The notes under the pieces were generated by a model. The model was not told the DNA's origin. It saw only the letters and a list, made by a program, of their open reading frames with translations, and ran no database searches. The translations under genes were made by a program, and so were the position numbers. Below, one piece after another: positions 17,900 through 26,913 of a stretch of DNA of 64,000 bases (its first letter is position 1; each line of letters opens with the position of its first letter). Source of the stretch: Streptomyces venezuelae (lineage in GTDB: Bacteria; Actinomycetota; Actinomycetes; Streptomycetales; Streptomycetaceae); assembly GCF_008642295.1 (NCBI RefSeq), contig NZ_CP029190.1:7299501-7363500 (forward strand), written 5' to 3'.

Positions 17900-18763
17900 A
17901 TGAGTACCGCGACCAGCCTGAGTGGTTTCCTGCGCACCCGCCGTGCCCGTCTGCACCCGCAGGACGTGGCCCTGCCGGATTTCGGCGGCGTGCGCCGTGT
18001 TGCGGGGCTGCGCCGCGAGGAGATCGCCCAGCTTGCCGGGGTCAGCGTCGACTACTACACGCGCATCGAGCAGGGGCGGGTGTCCAATTGCTCGGACACG
18101 GTGCTCGATGCCCTTGCCCGCGCACTGCGGCTGAACGAGGACGAGAGACGGCACCTGTACCACCTGGCCCGGCCGCAGCGCACCGCCGGTCCGGCACGCC
18201 GACAGAGTGTGCGGCCCATGCTGCAACGGCTGCTGGACGAGCTGAAGGACGTGCCGGCCATGGTGATGGGCCGGCGCATGGACATCCTGGCCTGGAATCC
18301 GGCAGCGTGCGCGCTCTTGGGCAACTACGGCGATTTGGAGCCGGCAGAGCGCAACATTGCACGGATCACGTTCCTCGATCCGGCGTCCCGGGAGTTGTAC
18401 GCAGACTGGTCATCCTGCGCCCGCGAGAACGTGGCCTACCTCCGCCTGGAGGCAGGACGGAGTCACCCCGGCGACCCACGGCTGGCACATCTGATCGGGG
18501 AGCTTTCGGCGAAGAGCAGCGACTTCCGCCGTTTGTGGGCAGAGCACCCGGTCCAGGACAAGACCTCGGGCACCAAGAGGTTCCGCCACCCGGTGGTCGG
18601 CGAGCTGGAACTCATCTACGAGACGCTGCGCGCTGCCGACGACCCCGGCCAGGCTCTGATCACGTATGCGGCCCAGCCGGACACCTCCTCCCACGACGCC
18701 CTCCGCATGCTGCTCGCGTGGACCGCCCCCACAGCCGCCGCCGCTCATCAGCCGGCCGACTGA
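17900..18763 (+). CDS. Helix-turn-helix regulator with MmyB-type ligand domain
   Basis: A 287-residue regulator. The N-terminal XRE helix-turn-helix is at about 30-75 (VAGLRREEIAQLAGVSVDYY, then TRIEQGR). The C-terminal part (about 100-280) is the MmyB-like PAS-type domain, recognisable by MDILAWNPAACALLGNYGDL and the CARENVAYLRL region. Such regulators usually control an adjacent SDR gene, consistent with the SDR at 17012. The ATG at 17900 follows an inverted repeat that may be its operator. The ligand is unknown; fatty acids have been proposed for some relatives. Confidence 0.92.
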   Translation: MSTATSLSGFLRTRRARLHPQDVALPDFGGVRRVAGLRREEIAQLAGVSVDYYTRIEQGRVSNCSDTVLDALARALRLNEDERRHLYHLARPQRTAGPARRQSVRPMLQRLLDELKDVPAMVMGRRMDILAWNPAACALLGNYGDLEPAERNIARITFLDPASRELYADWSSCARENVAYLRLEAGRSHPGDPRLAHLIGELSAKSSDFRRLWAEHPVQDKTSGTKRFRHPVVGELELIYETLRAADDPGQALITYAAQPDTSSHDALRMLLAWTAPTAAAAHQPAD

Positions 18764-18837
18764 TGAGCCGGAGCACACGAGGGAGATGGTGCGCTCGTGC
18801 CGGCGGCGTGTGCGGACGCCGCCGGCCGTGAAGGGCT

Positions 18838-20949
18838 TCAGAACGTCCACGCCGTGCGGTTGCCGAAGGCGCCGGTGCCGTTGCCGGGGTAGAGCCAGAG
18901 CATGCCGTCGCCGGTGCGTTCGCGGGTGAGGAGGTCGGGTTTGCCGTCGCCGGTCAGGTCTCCTGTGCCCGCGAGGGTGTCGAAGGCGTTCCAGCCGCCG
19001 CCCAGGGTGGCGCGTGGTCCGAAGCCGCCGTCTCCTGTGCCCGGGTAGCGCCAGATCTTCCCGGTGGTGTCGACGGCGAGGAGGTCGGGCTTCGCGTCGC
19101 CGGTCAGGTCGCCTGTGGCGAGGAGGTGGGTGTAGGTGTTCCAGCCGCCGCCCATGGCGGTGCGTGGTCCGAAGCCGCCGGTGCCGGTGCCGGGGTAGCG
19201 CCAGAGCTGGCCGCCGGTGTCGACGGCGAGGAGGTCGGGTTTGCCGTCGCCGGTCAGGTCGCCCGGTCCGGCGAGGTGGGTGTACGTGTCCCAGCCGCCG
19301 CCCATGGCGATGCGCGGTCCGAACCCGCCGGTGCCGGTGCCGGGGTAGCGCCAGAGCTGGCCGCCCGTGTCGACGGCGAGGAGGTCGGATTTACCGTCGC
19401 CGGTCAAGTCGCCGGGTCCGGCGAGGCGGGTGTACGTGTCCCAGCCCCCGCCCAGGTCGCGGGGGTTCGTGCCGGCGCCTGCGTGGAGCCACAGCTTTCC
19501 GCCCGTGTCGACGGCGAGGAGGTCGGGCCTGGTGTCGCCGGTGAGGTCGCCGGCTGCGGTGATCGTGGGGTACGGGCTGCTGAAGCGGGGCCAGGGGGTT
19601 TGGTAGACCACGCGGTGGGGCTGGTTTTCGTTGATGTACCACAGGGCGTCGCGCTGGGGGTCGTAGGCGAGGTTCTGCAGGTGTACCGAAGCGCGTTTCC
19701 AGAGCTGGACGGGCTGGCCGGGCAGGGCGCGGTAGACGCAGCTGTTGACGGGTTCGACGGCGGGGCCGCCCGGCGTCCATTCGACGTACTCGGGGCAGGG
19801 CGCCGAGATCAGGGTCGTGCCGCCGTGTGTGGCGACGCCCTGGGCGCCGACGATGGGGGAGGACCAGGCGGCCGTGGCGCGGACGCTGCCGTCGGCGTCG
19901 GTGCGCAGGATGCCGGTGGCGGGGTCGAGGGGCCACCGGACGATCATTCCGCCGGTCCCGACGAAGCCCTGGTCGGCGCGGGAGGTGACCTCGGTGGTGG
20001 TGATCGCGGGCGTGGGTCCGCTGAGGTCGAGGGAGGCGCCGGCGTTGCAGGGGTTGGGCGAGGGGGTGGGCAGGTAGGTGCCGCAGCCGGCCGGGTTCTG
20101 GTAGGAGAAGGTGCCGATGGCGGGGAGGACGTAGCCGAATTTCTCGGCGGAGAAAGTGCCGGTGGCGTTCCTGCCCATGCCGGAACCGGTGGCGTCGACT
20201 TTCCAGAGGTGGTTCAGGTCGAAGACGTGGAAGCCCTGGCCGAAGCCGACGAGGAGCCGGTTTTTGTACCAGACGAGGTCGTCGCCGTGTCCGGTGAGCG
20301 CGGTGAACGTGCCATCGGCGGGGACGACGAGGAGGACATGGACGTAGCGGACGGCTGCCGGGTCGGTGGTGTCGGCGAAGGTGACGCGGATCTGGGTGTT
20401 GCCGGACTTGTACCAGCTGGCGGCAATGACGCGGCGGTTGTCCACGGGGGCGTAGGCCGTGGTGTTGGCGGTGATGCCCTGGGGGACCCAGGTGCTGGTG
20501 GCGGTGTCGGTCTCGTCCCAGCAGAAGCCCGTGGCGCCGGAGTTGTACACGCCGTCGTTGGCGAGTTTGGCGGGGGCCGGGCAGGTGGCCGGCCGGCCGG
20601 TGTGGTCGGCAGTGTCCAGGACGGTGCCGAGGGATACGGAGGTGAGCCGGTCGGGGTTGGCCGCTTCGAGTGCCGTGGTCGCGGCGAGGGCGGCCGGGTC
20701 GTAGCGGAGGCGGTAGCCGGAAGGGTTCTGCGGGGTGAGGGCAGGGGCGACCGTGGCGCCGTCGGGCACGCTCGCGGTCGCGGCGGAGACCGCCGCGGTG
20801 GCGTAGGGAACGGCGGGTACGGCGGCGGGGACGGAAGGAGGGATGGCGGCATGGGCGGTGGTGATGCCGGGGAGGTACTGGGCGGCGCCCGCCAGCGCCG
20901 CAGCGAGGAGCAGGCCCGTGGACCTGGCACGGATACGGAGACCGTTCAT
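18838..20949 (-). CDS. Secreted FG-GAP/VCBS repeat protein with unknown head
   Basis: A 703-residue exported protein. Residues 1-35 form a signal peptide (LLLAAALAGAAQYLPGITTA then HAA). Residues 40-460 are an unrecognised, probably beta-rich domain. Residues 465-703 contain about five FG-GAP/VCBS repeats with the calcium-loop pattern GDLTGDGKPDLLAVDTGGQL and YPGTGTGGFGPR. Such repeats fold as a propeller and bind sugars or proteins. The ATG at 20949 shares one base with the stop of the upstream Rpf-like gene, so translation is coupled. It is the last of three genes with the same tail design. Confidence 0.85.
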   Translation of the reverse strand: MNGLRIRARSTGLLLAAALAGAAQYLPGITTAHAAIPPSVPAAVPAVPYATAAVSAATASVPDGATVAPALTPQNPSGYRLRYDPAALAATTALEAANPDRLTSVSLGTVLDTADHTGRPATCPAPAKLANDGVYNSGATGFCWDETDTATSTWVPQGITANTTAYAPVDNRRVIAASWYKSGNTQIRVTFADTTDPAAVRYVHVLLVVPADGTFTALTGHGDDLVWYKNRLLVGFGQGFHVFDLNHLWKVDATGSGMGRNATGTFSAEKFGYVLPAIGTFSYQNPAGCGTYLPTPSPNPCNAGASLDLSGPTPAITTTEVTSRADQGFVGTGGMIVRWPLDPATGILRTDADGSVRATAAWSSPIVGAQGVATHGGTTLISAPCPEYVEWTPGGPAVEPVNSCVYRALPGQPVQLWKRASVHLQNLAYDPQRDALWYINENQPHRVVYQTPWPRFSSPYPTITAAGDLTGDTRPDLLAVDTGGKLWLHAGAGTNPRDLGGGWDTYTRLAGPGDLTGDGKSDLLAVDTGGQLWRYPGTGTGGFGPRIAMGGGWDTYTHLAGPGDLTGDGKPDLLAVDTGGQLWRYPGTGTGGFGPRTAMGGGWNTYTHLLATGDLTGDAKPDLLAVDTTGKIWRYPGTGDGGFGPRATLGGGWNAFDTLAGTGDLTGDGKPDLLTRERTGDGMLWLYPGNGTGAFGNRTAWTF

Positions 20950-22091
20950 CAGCTGAAGTTCCATCCGGAGCCGTTGTCGATGCGTGTGCCGAGCTTGCCG
21001 GAGCCGGTGCCCGGGTAGACGAAGAGACGTCCGTCGCTCTGGCGGGCTATCAGGTCGTGGATGCCGTCGCCCGTGTAGTCACCGGCCCCTGAGACGCTGT
21101 TTATGCTGTCCCAGTTGGTGCCGGACTCGATGCGGCTGCCGAGCCCGCCGTTGCCGGTGCCCGGATAGACGAACAGCTTCCCCGTGGCCTTCTCCACCGC
21201 CACCACGTCGTTGTTGCCGTCGCCGGTCAGGTCGCCGGCTCCGGCCACCAGGCTCATCGAGTCCCAGTTGGTGCCGATCGTGAGCCGGGCGCCGAAGTGC
21301 CCGTCGTTCGCGCCGGGGTAGAGCAGAAGACGGCCGGTCGCGGACTCCACCGCGACCAGGTCTCCTCTGCCGTCGCCGTCGAGGTCCGGCGTGCCGGCGA
21401 TGCGCATGCCGTTCCAGCCCCCGCCGTTGTCCACGCGGTGCCCGAGCCGGCCGTCGGACCGCCCGGGGTAGACGTACAGCTTGCCGCTGGCCTTCTCCAC
21501 GGCCAGGACGTCGGCGTGCCCGTCACCGGTCACGTCGCCGGTGCCGGAGACCTGCGCGATGCCGGCCCAGCTGCCGTTGTCGATGCGGGTACCGAACCGT
21601 CCGTTGCCCAGGCCGGGGTACACGTAGAGGCTGCCGCTGCCCGTGCCGGCGCGGGCCAGCACGTCCGGCTTTCCGTCGCCTGTGAGGTCGCCGACCGCGG
21701 AGACGGGGGCCGCCTCCGGCAGGGGGGCGGGGAAGGGGTCTGCGTCGTCGGCGCCGAGGCCCGCGGCCGGACCGCAGCGGGGCCATGCGCCTTCTCCCTG
21801 GCCCGCCAGGACCTTTTCGGCGATGAGTATCTGCTCGGTCTTGGTGGCCTGGTGGGCGTACGGGGCGTAGGCCTCGCCGCCGAAGGCGCGCCAGGTCGAG
21901 GCGGAGAACTGGAGGCCGCCGTAGTGGGTGCCCGTGTTGATGCTCCAGTTGCCGCCGCTTTCGCACTGGGCGACCTTGTCCCAGGTGGCGACGGAGGCGG
22001 CGTGGGCCGGGGCTGCCGACAGGGCGGGGGAGAGCAGGGCGGCCACCGCGGCGGCGGCCAAAGTGGTGGCGAGCGTGCGTCGCTCGGTCAT
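20949..22091 (-). CDS. Secreted Rpf-like transglycosylase with FG-GAP tail
   Basis: A 380-residue exported protein. The signal peptide is at 1-32 (ends APAHA). Residues 33-108 form a resuscitation-promoting-factor/transglycosylase domain: ATWDKVAQCESGGNWSINTG with the catalytic Glu in CESGGNW, then YGGLQFSASTWRAFGG. It cuts peptidoglycan glycan strands. Residues 135-380 carry about five FG-GAP repeats (VGDLTGDGKPDVLARAGTGS and so on). The ATG at 22091 was chosen from the signal peptide. The stop codon overlaps the next start. It probably acts in cell-wall remodelling or spore germination. Confidence 0.9.
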   Translation of the reverse strand: MTERRTLATTLAAAAVAALLSPALSAAPAHAASVATWDKVAQCESGGNWSINTGTHYGGLQFSASTWRAFGGEAYAPYAHQATKTEQILIAEKVLAGQGEGAWPRCGPAAGLGADDADPFPAPLPEAAPVSAVGDLTGDGKPDVLARAGTGSGSLYVYPGLGNGRFGTRIDNGSWAGIAQVSGTGDVTGDGHADVLAVEKASGKLYVYPGRSDGRLGHRVDNGGGWNGMRIAGTPDLDGDGRGDLVAVESATGRLLLYPGANDGHFGARLTIGTNWDSMSLVAGAGDLTGDGNNDVVAVEKATGKLFVYPGTGNGGLGSRIESGTNWDSINSVSGAGDYTGDGIHDLIARQSDGRLFVYPGTGSGKLGTRIDNGSGWNFS

Positions 22092-22350
22092 CGGGTACTC
22101 CGTTGTGGTGGGTGGGATGGTGGCCGGTCCCGTACGGGCCGGTCCGGGGCGATGGCTGTGCGGCGCGGGCAACCGGGCCGGCACGGGACGGCGCGGGCAG
22201 CCGGGACGGTGCGGGCAACCAAGTAACGGTGCGGGCAGCCGGGCCGGCCCGGGAAGGTACCCGTGGCCGGCCCGGCTGCGGTACGCCCGCCGCAGGCCCG
22301 GGGGCCGCCGCAGGCCCGCGTCGCCTGCGGCGGGATTTCCTGACGGCAGG

Positions 22351-23670
22351 TCAGCCGGTGAAGTTCCAGCCGGAGCCGTTGTCGATGCGCGCGCCCAGCT
22401 GCCCGTCGTCCTGGCCGGGGTAGACCCAGAGCTTGCCGGTGGTGTCCCGCGCGACGACGTCGTCCTTGCCGTCGCCGGTGTAGTCGCCCGCGCCGGAGAT
22501 GCTGGACATCTCGTTCCAGCCGGTGCCCGCCTCGATGCGTGCCCCGAGCTGGCCGTTGCCCAGGCCCGGGTAGACGAAGAGCTTGCCGCTGGCCTCCTCG
22601 ACGGCGGCGACGTCGTTCCTGCCGTCACCGGTGAGGTCGCCGACCGAGCCGACGGGGTTCATCGAGTCCCAGTTGGTGCCGGCCTGGAAGCGGGTGCCGA
22701 AGTGCCCGTTGGACTGGCCCGGGTACACCCAGAGCTTGCCGGTGGCCTCCTCGACGGCCAGCAGGTCGCCTCGGCCGTCGCCGTTGAGGTCCTCGCTGCC
22801 GGTGATGCGGATGTCGCCCCAGCCGCCGCCGTTGTCGATGCGGCTGCCCAGCTGGCTGGCGGTCTGGCCGGGGTAGATCCACAGCTTGCCGCTGGTCTTC
22901 TCGATCGCGGCCACGTCGGCCTTGCCGTCGCCGGTGACGTCGCCGACGCCCGAGACGCGTTCCATCCCGGCCCAACCGCCGTGGTCGATGCGGGTGCCGA
23001 AGTGGCCGTTGCCCGCCCCGGGGTAGAGGAACAGGTTGCCGTTGCCGGATGCGGCGCGGGCGAGGAGGTCGGGCTTGCCGTCGCCCGTGAGGTCGCCGAC
23101 CGCGGAGACGGGGGCGGGGTCGGTGCCGGGAGCGGTGGTGTCGGAGAGGCCCTTGGGGCCGATGAACTTGAGTACGCGGCCGGCCCCGACGGGGTTGGCG
23201 TTGGTCCGCCAGTCGAACCAGTCCCGCCAGCGGACGCCGCGGCTCTCGTTGCCGCCGACTGTCTGGATCTTGGAGCCGTCCGCGGAGACCTTGACCACCA
23301 GGTTGACGTGGTTCACCCGGCCGTCGGTGGCGCTGCCGTCGGTGTCGTAGATGACGGCGTCCCCGACCTGCGGCACGGAGTGGAACGTGCCGTGCTTGCT
23401 GCCGTACTCGTAGAAGCTGACGGCGCGGGCGTCGAGGTCCCCGGTGTGGTCCGCGCCGGCCTGCCCCCACACCCAGCGGGCGAAGTCGGCGCACCAGGCG
23501 GTGGGGTGGCGGCAGCCGTAGTAGTCGCTGCACGAGTGGCCGACCTGTCCGTTCGCGATGGCGGCCACCGACGCCGAATCCGCGCCCGCCGGAGTTGCGC
23601 CGAGGATCGGGGCAGCCGCAGCAGCGGCCAGGGCCAGGGAAACGAATTTCTTGCGGAGCAGAAGAGACAT
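22351..23670 (-). CDS. Secreted CHAP-domain protein with FG-GAP tail
   Basis: A 439-residue exported protein. The signal peptide is at 1-30 (ends TPAGADS). Residues 40-165 form a CHAP-type cysteine amidase/peptidase domain: HPTAWCADFARWVWGQAG contains the catalytic Cys, and DGRVNHVNLVVKV the catalytic His. It would cut peptide bonds in peptidoglycan. Residues 190-439 hold about five FG-GAP repeats with YPGQ-type spacers. The ATG at 23670 is used; an in-frame ATG at 23682 is possible. It is the first of three tail-sharing genes on this strand. Confidence 0.9.
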   Translation of the reverse strand: MSLLLRKKFVSLALAAAAAAPILGATPAGADSASVAAIANGQVGHSCSDYYGCRHPTAWCADFARWVWGQAGADHTGDLDARAVSFYEYGSKHGTFHSVPQVGDAVIYDTDGSATDGRVNHVNLVVKVSADGSKIQTVGGNESRGVRWRDWFDWRTNANPVGAGRVLKFIGPKGLSDTTAPGTDPAPVSAVGDLTGDGKPDLLARAASGNGNLFLYPGAGNGHFGTRIDHGGWAGMERVSGVGDVTGDGKADVAAIEKTSGKLWIYPGQTASQLGSRIDNGGGWGDIRITGSEDLNGDGRGDLLAVEEATGKLWVYPGQSNGHFGTRFQAGTNWDSMNPVGSVGDLTGDGRNDVAAVEEASGKLFVYPGLGNGQLGARIEAGTGWNEMSSISGAGDYTGDGKDDVVARDTTGKLWVYPGQDDGQLGARIDNGSGWNFTG

Positions 23671-23940
23671 GGGGGTACCCATTTCGAATATCGAGAGGAA
23701 TTGAATTTCCGCCGTGCCCCGCGCCGCCCCGACAGGGGCAGGGCAGCGGGTGCGCGGAGGCGTCAACGGCGGCGAGGAGGCACTACTGCGGTGCTCGCGG
23801 CGGGTTCCACGGGCCCGGCTTGCGCGGGGCACGGCCGGCCCAAGAGCGCCGGGGCCGTGGCCGGGGCCATGGGGCCGGGGCCGGGGTGCGGTGGTGGAGA
23901 GTGGCTGCCGAATCCGCCTGTCACCTGGGGCCTTCGCGGG

Positions 23941-24102
23941 TCACTGCCAGCCGAAGTCATTCTGTACGGCAGCGCTCTGCGCGCCCGGGGCCGCCGCCGC
24001 GGCGCCCGCGGCGTCGGAGGCGGCCCCGAGACCGGCGCCGAAGGCACCGGCTGCCGCCAGCACGATGACGGACGCAGCGCAGACGTTCTTCAGAAAACTC
24101 AT
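23941..24102 (-). CDS. Tiny secreted protein
   Basis: A 53-residue protein: MSFLKN, a hydrophobic segment rich in Ala and Val (about 7-25), then an Ala-rich tail ending QNDFGWQ. It looks like a signal peptide followed by a mature peptide of about 25-30 residues. GGGGTGGG lies a few bases upstream of the ATG at 24102, a good ribosome-binding site. It is upstream of the three FG-GAP genes on the same strand and may be the first gene of that group. No family recognised. Confidence 0.6.
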   Translation of the reverse strand: MSFLKNVCAASVIVLAAAGAFGAGLGAASDAAGAAAAAPGAQSAAVQNDFGWQ

Positions 24103-24375
24103 GTCCCACCCCAGGTAATCGCCTTTTCCGGCGGCTGCGGCCGTCCGGTGAGATGGATCCTGCCGCCTGGAAAAACCGCTGGCCAGGGGTTCGGGGTGGC
24201 ACAAAGAATGCCCGGCACATTCGTGCCAGGCATCCCCCGAGGCGTACGTACCGCATCTGGGGCCGGGGACGGCCCCGGATACGTTCTCAGGCGGCGCTGC
24301 ACACCCCGGGGGAGAGAGGCGAGGAAGGGAAGGGGGGCTCAGTACACGTCCCAGGCGGCACCAGTCGGTCCCCCG

Positions 24376-25365
24376 TCAGAGGATGCCGAGTTCAGCCGCC
24401 CGCTGCCCCAACTGGAAGCGGCTGCCTGCCGAGAGACGGTTCGACAGCTCGGTGATCATCCGCCGCTCGGTGCGTAGCGACACTCCGAGCCTTCGGGCCG
24501 CCGCCTCGTCTGTCAGCCCTTCCGCCAGCAGCTTGAGCAGAGCGGCTTCCTGGGCGTCCACCACCTCTTCCGGAGCCGTTATGGCCGGTGCTCCCAGCGG
24601 CCGGGCCGTGGCCCACACCTGGTCGAAGAGGGCGACCAGGCCCGCCACCGCACCGGGTTCACGGATGATGACGGCGCCCTGGGAGGAGTCCTGCGGGTCC
24701 AGCGGGGCCACCACCGTCTCCCGGTCGACGATCTGCATCCGCAGGGGCAGCGAGGGCACGGTGCGCGTCTCGGCGCCCAGCGAGGCCAAGTGGGCGGCGT
24801 GGTCACGGCTGCCCGGGTCGTTGGCCACGCTGTCGAGGTACACGGTCTTGAGCCGGACACCCCGTGCGAGCACCGCCTCGGCCAGCGGGAGGCCGGCGGC
24901 GCGGTTCTCCTCGGTCTGGGCCCCGCCCGGTGCGAACGCGAGACTCTCGCGACGGGCCCGGAAGGCCAGTTCCTCGAGTCTGCTGCGGATCGCATCGAGG
25001 CCGACCACCCGTTCAACGCCGCCGGACTGCCGGCCGATACGCAGCGAGGAGTAGTCGGCGAACATGCCGGCGACGGCGGCGCGCTGTTCCTCGATCTCCT
25101 GCTGGCGGCGGGCAAGGTCGGCCTGCCGGCGGGCGAACGCCGCGTCCAGCGCCAGGTCCGGCGGGATGGGGCGCAGCACGCCGGGGTCGGCCAGGGAGGG
25201 GCGCAGCAGGGCGAGGTCGGCGAGCCGGTCGAGGACGGCTGCCACGGAGGCCGGTTCGGTGCCGAGTTCGGCGGCCAGGCGCGGCAGCCCCCAGCCCGGG
25301 TTGTCCAGCATCAGCCGGTAGACGGACTCGGCCTCGCGATCGAGTCCCAGGACCTCCCAGACCAT
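24376..25365 (-). CDS. TrmB/LuxR-type transcriptional regulator
   Basis: A 329-residue regulator. The N-terminal winged helix of TrmB type is at about 5-60 (YRLMLDNPGWGLPRLAAELG). A middle domain holds a phospholipase-D-like sugar-sensing fold remnant. The C-terminal LuxR-type helix-turn-helix is at about 270-325 (LLKLLAEGLTDEAAARRLGV, then SLRTERRMITEL). The ATG at 25365 has GGAAGG upstream. Regulators of this design are frequent in Streptomyces next to secreted-protein genes; control of the small secreted protein and FG-GAP genes downstream is an inference from position. Confidence 0.88.
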   Translation of the reverse strand: MVWEVLGLDREAESVYRLMLDNPGWGLPRLAAELGTEPASVAAVLDRLADLALLRPSLADPGVLRPIPPDLALDAAFARRQADLARRQQEIEEQRAAVAGMFADYSSLRIGRQSGGVERVVGLDAIRSRLEELAFRARRESLAFAPGGAQTEENRAAGLPLAEAVLARGVRLKTVYLDSVANDPGSRDHAAHLASLGAETRTVPSLPLRMQIVDRETVVAPLDPQDSSQGAVIIREPGAVAGLVALFDQVWATARPLGAPAITAPEEVVDAQEAALLKLLAEGLTDEAAARRLGVSLRTERRMITELSNRLSAGSRFQLGQRAAELGIL

Positions 25366-25488
25366 GAACCTTCCTTCCTGTCTTCGGGCCTTCACGTGGT
25401 GCCCCGTCGGCGGCACATTTGCGCCAGGGCACGGATGTGCCTGGCGTTCCGGGCGGGTTCGGGTGCCTGCGGGCCCCATAGTCGGAGG

Positions 25489-25782
25489 GTGCACCTCGTC
25501 GAGTTCACCCTCAGCCGGCCGCCGGCCTCAGGGCAGGCGCTGCCGGAGCAGACCCTGCTGGACGTCCTGTGGTCCGCCTCCCGGCCGGGCGGCGGAATCG
25601 AGCACATCCGGGTGCACCCGAGCAGGGCGGGGGCCCGCGGGGTGGTGTTCTGCCTTGCCGCCGACGGCCGGCAGGCGCTGCTGCGGGTACGGTCCCTGTG
25701 CGAGCGCGCCGTCAACCAAGCGCCCGCACTGCACGGGTGGCGCCTGACCGCGGTCGGACCGGCAGGACCGGACCGGGCATAA
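25489..25782 (+). CDS. Small hypothetical protein divergent from the regulator
   Basis: A 97-residue protein (HLVEFTLSRPPASGQALPEQ, then VVFCLAADGRQALLRVRSLC) read away from the TrmB/LuxR regulator, sharing its promoter region. The GTG start at 25489 directly abuts GGAGG, which is too close for a normal ribosome-binding site, so the true start may differ. The ending (HGWRLTAVGPAGPDRA) looks natural. Function unknown. Confidence 0.5.
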   Translation: MHLVEFTLSRPPASGQALPEQTLLDVLWSASRPGGGIEHIRVHPSRAGARGVVFCLAADGRQALLRVRSLCERAVNQAPALHGWRLTAVGPAGPDRA

Positions 25783-26026
25783 ACCACCGGACGAATCCCG
25801 CCGAGACCGCGTGCGGCTGAACCTTCCACCCACGCCGCCCCTGCCCCGACGGGCCGGCCGGCAGGCACAAGGCCCAAGCGACGCACCAGCACGGCTGCCG
25901 CCTCCTCTTTCACACCCCGGCCGACGCCAAGCTACGCCCCCGGCGGGCGGTTGAAGAGGACCGCAGGCGTCAGCCGCCGGACTCCTCGCGCCACCGTCCC
26001 CGGCGTTCCACCGCCCCGGGTGCCTA

Positions 26027-26899
26027 AGGGTTGTCCCGTAAATGATCTTTGGGTCGGCCTGGACGTGGCCGTTCGCTGTGCGGTCCGTTCGTCTATCCGG
26101 CGAGGGTGAGGTTGTGCATGCGTGCGATGCCGAGCATGGCGTGATGGACGCCGTCGCCTTTGAGGCGGCAGTCGCGGAGGATCTTCCAGGTCTTCATCCG
26201 GGCGAAGACGTGCTCGACGCGGGCGCGGACCTGCTTGTGGGACTTGTTGTCCGCCTGCTTCCACTCGGGCAGGTCTTCGCCTTTGCGGCGTCGGTGGGGC
26301 ATGACGAGTCCGGTGCCCGGGTAGCCGCCGTCGGCGATCGTCATGGTCCGGCCGACGGCGGCTTTGGCGCCGGATTCCCCCCAGGCCTTGCAGTCGTTGC
26401 GGTTCCCGGCGAGTGGCCGGCCGACCACGACGACCAGGCGGGTGTCGGCGTCGATGACGACCTGGTGGTTGGTGGAGTACCTGTAGTTTTTCGACTGTGC
26501 GGCGATGGTGTGGTCGCGGGTCGGCACCAGGGTGCCGTCCACGATCAGCACGGTGTCCTTGGCGAACCGCTTGCGGGGCTGGAGCGCGAGCATCGGCCCA
26601 AGGTGGTCGATGATCCGGTCCGCCGCCGACTTCGACACCCCGAACAGCGGGGCGAGCTGTCGCATCGTCAGGTTCGTACGCCAGTACGCCGCGACCAGCA
26701 GTGCCCGGTCCTCCAGCGGAAGACTCCACGGCCGGCCCTTACGGACCGCATCCGCACCCTCCCGCCGCAGCACAGTCACCAGCTTCCCGAAACAGCGCGG
26801 GCTCAGCCCGGTGAACGGGGCTATCCAAGACGGCTCCGACGCCGTGATCACACCAGCCACAACAAGATCATCTCACCTGTGGCCAGCAGTTACGGGACT
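26027..26899 (-). mobile_element. IS5-family element, one end split by IS110
   Basis: The left end has terminal repeat AGGGTTGTCCCGTAA (26027-26041). The other end has been split: its inner part, GTCCCGTAACTGC on the minus strand, lies at about 26886-26898, and its outer part, AGGGCTGTCC, lies at 28331-28340, beyond an inserted IS110. Joined, they give AGGGCTGTCCCGTAACTGC, a clear partner of the left repeat. Direct TA duplications are at 26025-26026 and 28341-28342, the latter within the stop codon of the AraC gene. The element thus originally inserted into that stop codon. Confidence 0.85.
26093..26860 (-). CDS. IS5-family transposase
   Basis: A 255-residue single-frame transposase of the IS5/DDE_Tnp_4 type. 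An N-terminal helical domain (PFTGLSPRCFGKLVTVLRRE) is followed by the catalytic core: LIVDGTLVPTRDH (first Asp), VVIDADTRLVVVVGRPLAGN, ADGGYPGTGL, and the C-terminal Glu in ARVEHVFARMKTWKILRDCR. It is the only intact copy of this type here; relics lie at 5875-6128 and 11125-11481. The right end of its element is split by IS110, so it may no longer be able to move itself. Confidence 0.92.
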   Translation of the reverse strand: MAGVITASEPSWIAPFTGLSPRCFGKLVTVLRREGADAVRKGRPWSLPLEDRALLVAAYWRTNLTMRQLAPLFGVSKSAADRIIDHLGPMLALQPRKRFAKDTVLIVDGTLVPTRDHTIAAQSKNYRYSTNHQVVIDADTRLVVVVGRPLAGNRNDCKAWGESGAKAAVGRTMTIADGGYPGTGLVMPHRRRKGEDLPEWKQADNKSHKQVRARVEHVFARMKTWKILRDCRLKGDGVHHAMLGIARMHNLTLAG

Positions 26900-26913
26900 T
26901 CCCAATGCTGATG

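Noticed and set aside
20950..23140. DNA-level tandem repeats in the FG-GAP genes as a mobile or recombination element
   Set aside because: The repetition follows protein repeats with diverged codons, so it is explained by the repeat domain.
19126..24477. Very long plus-strand open frames (over 600 and 800 codons) opposite the FG-GAP genes
   Set aside because: They are antisense to well-supported secreted proteins, have Gly/Ala/Val-biased repetitive composition and no recognisable domain; long antisense frames are normal in high-GC DNA.
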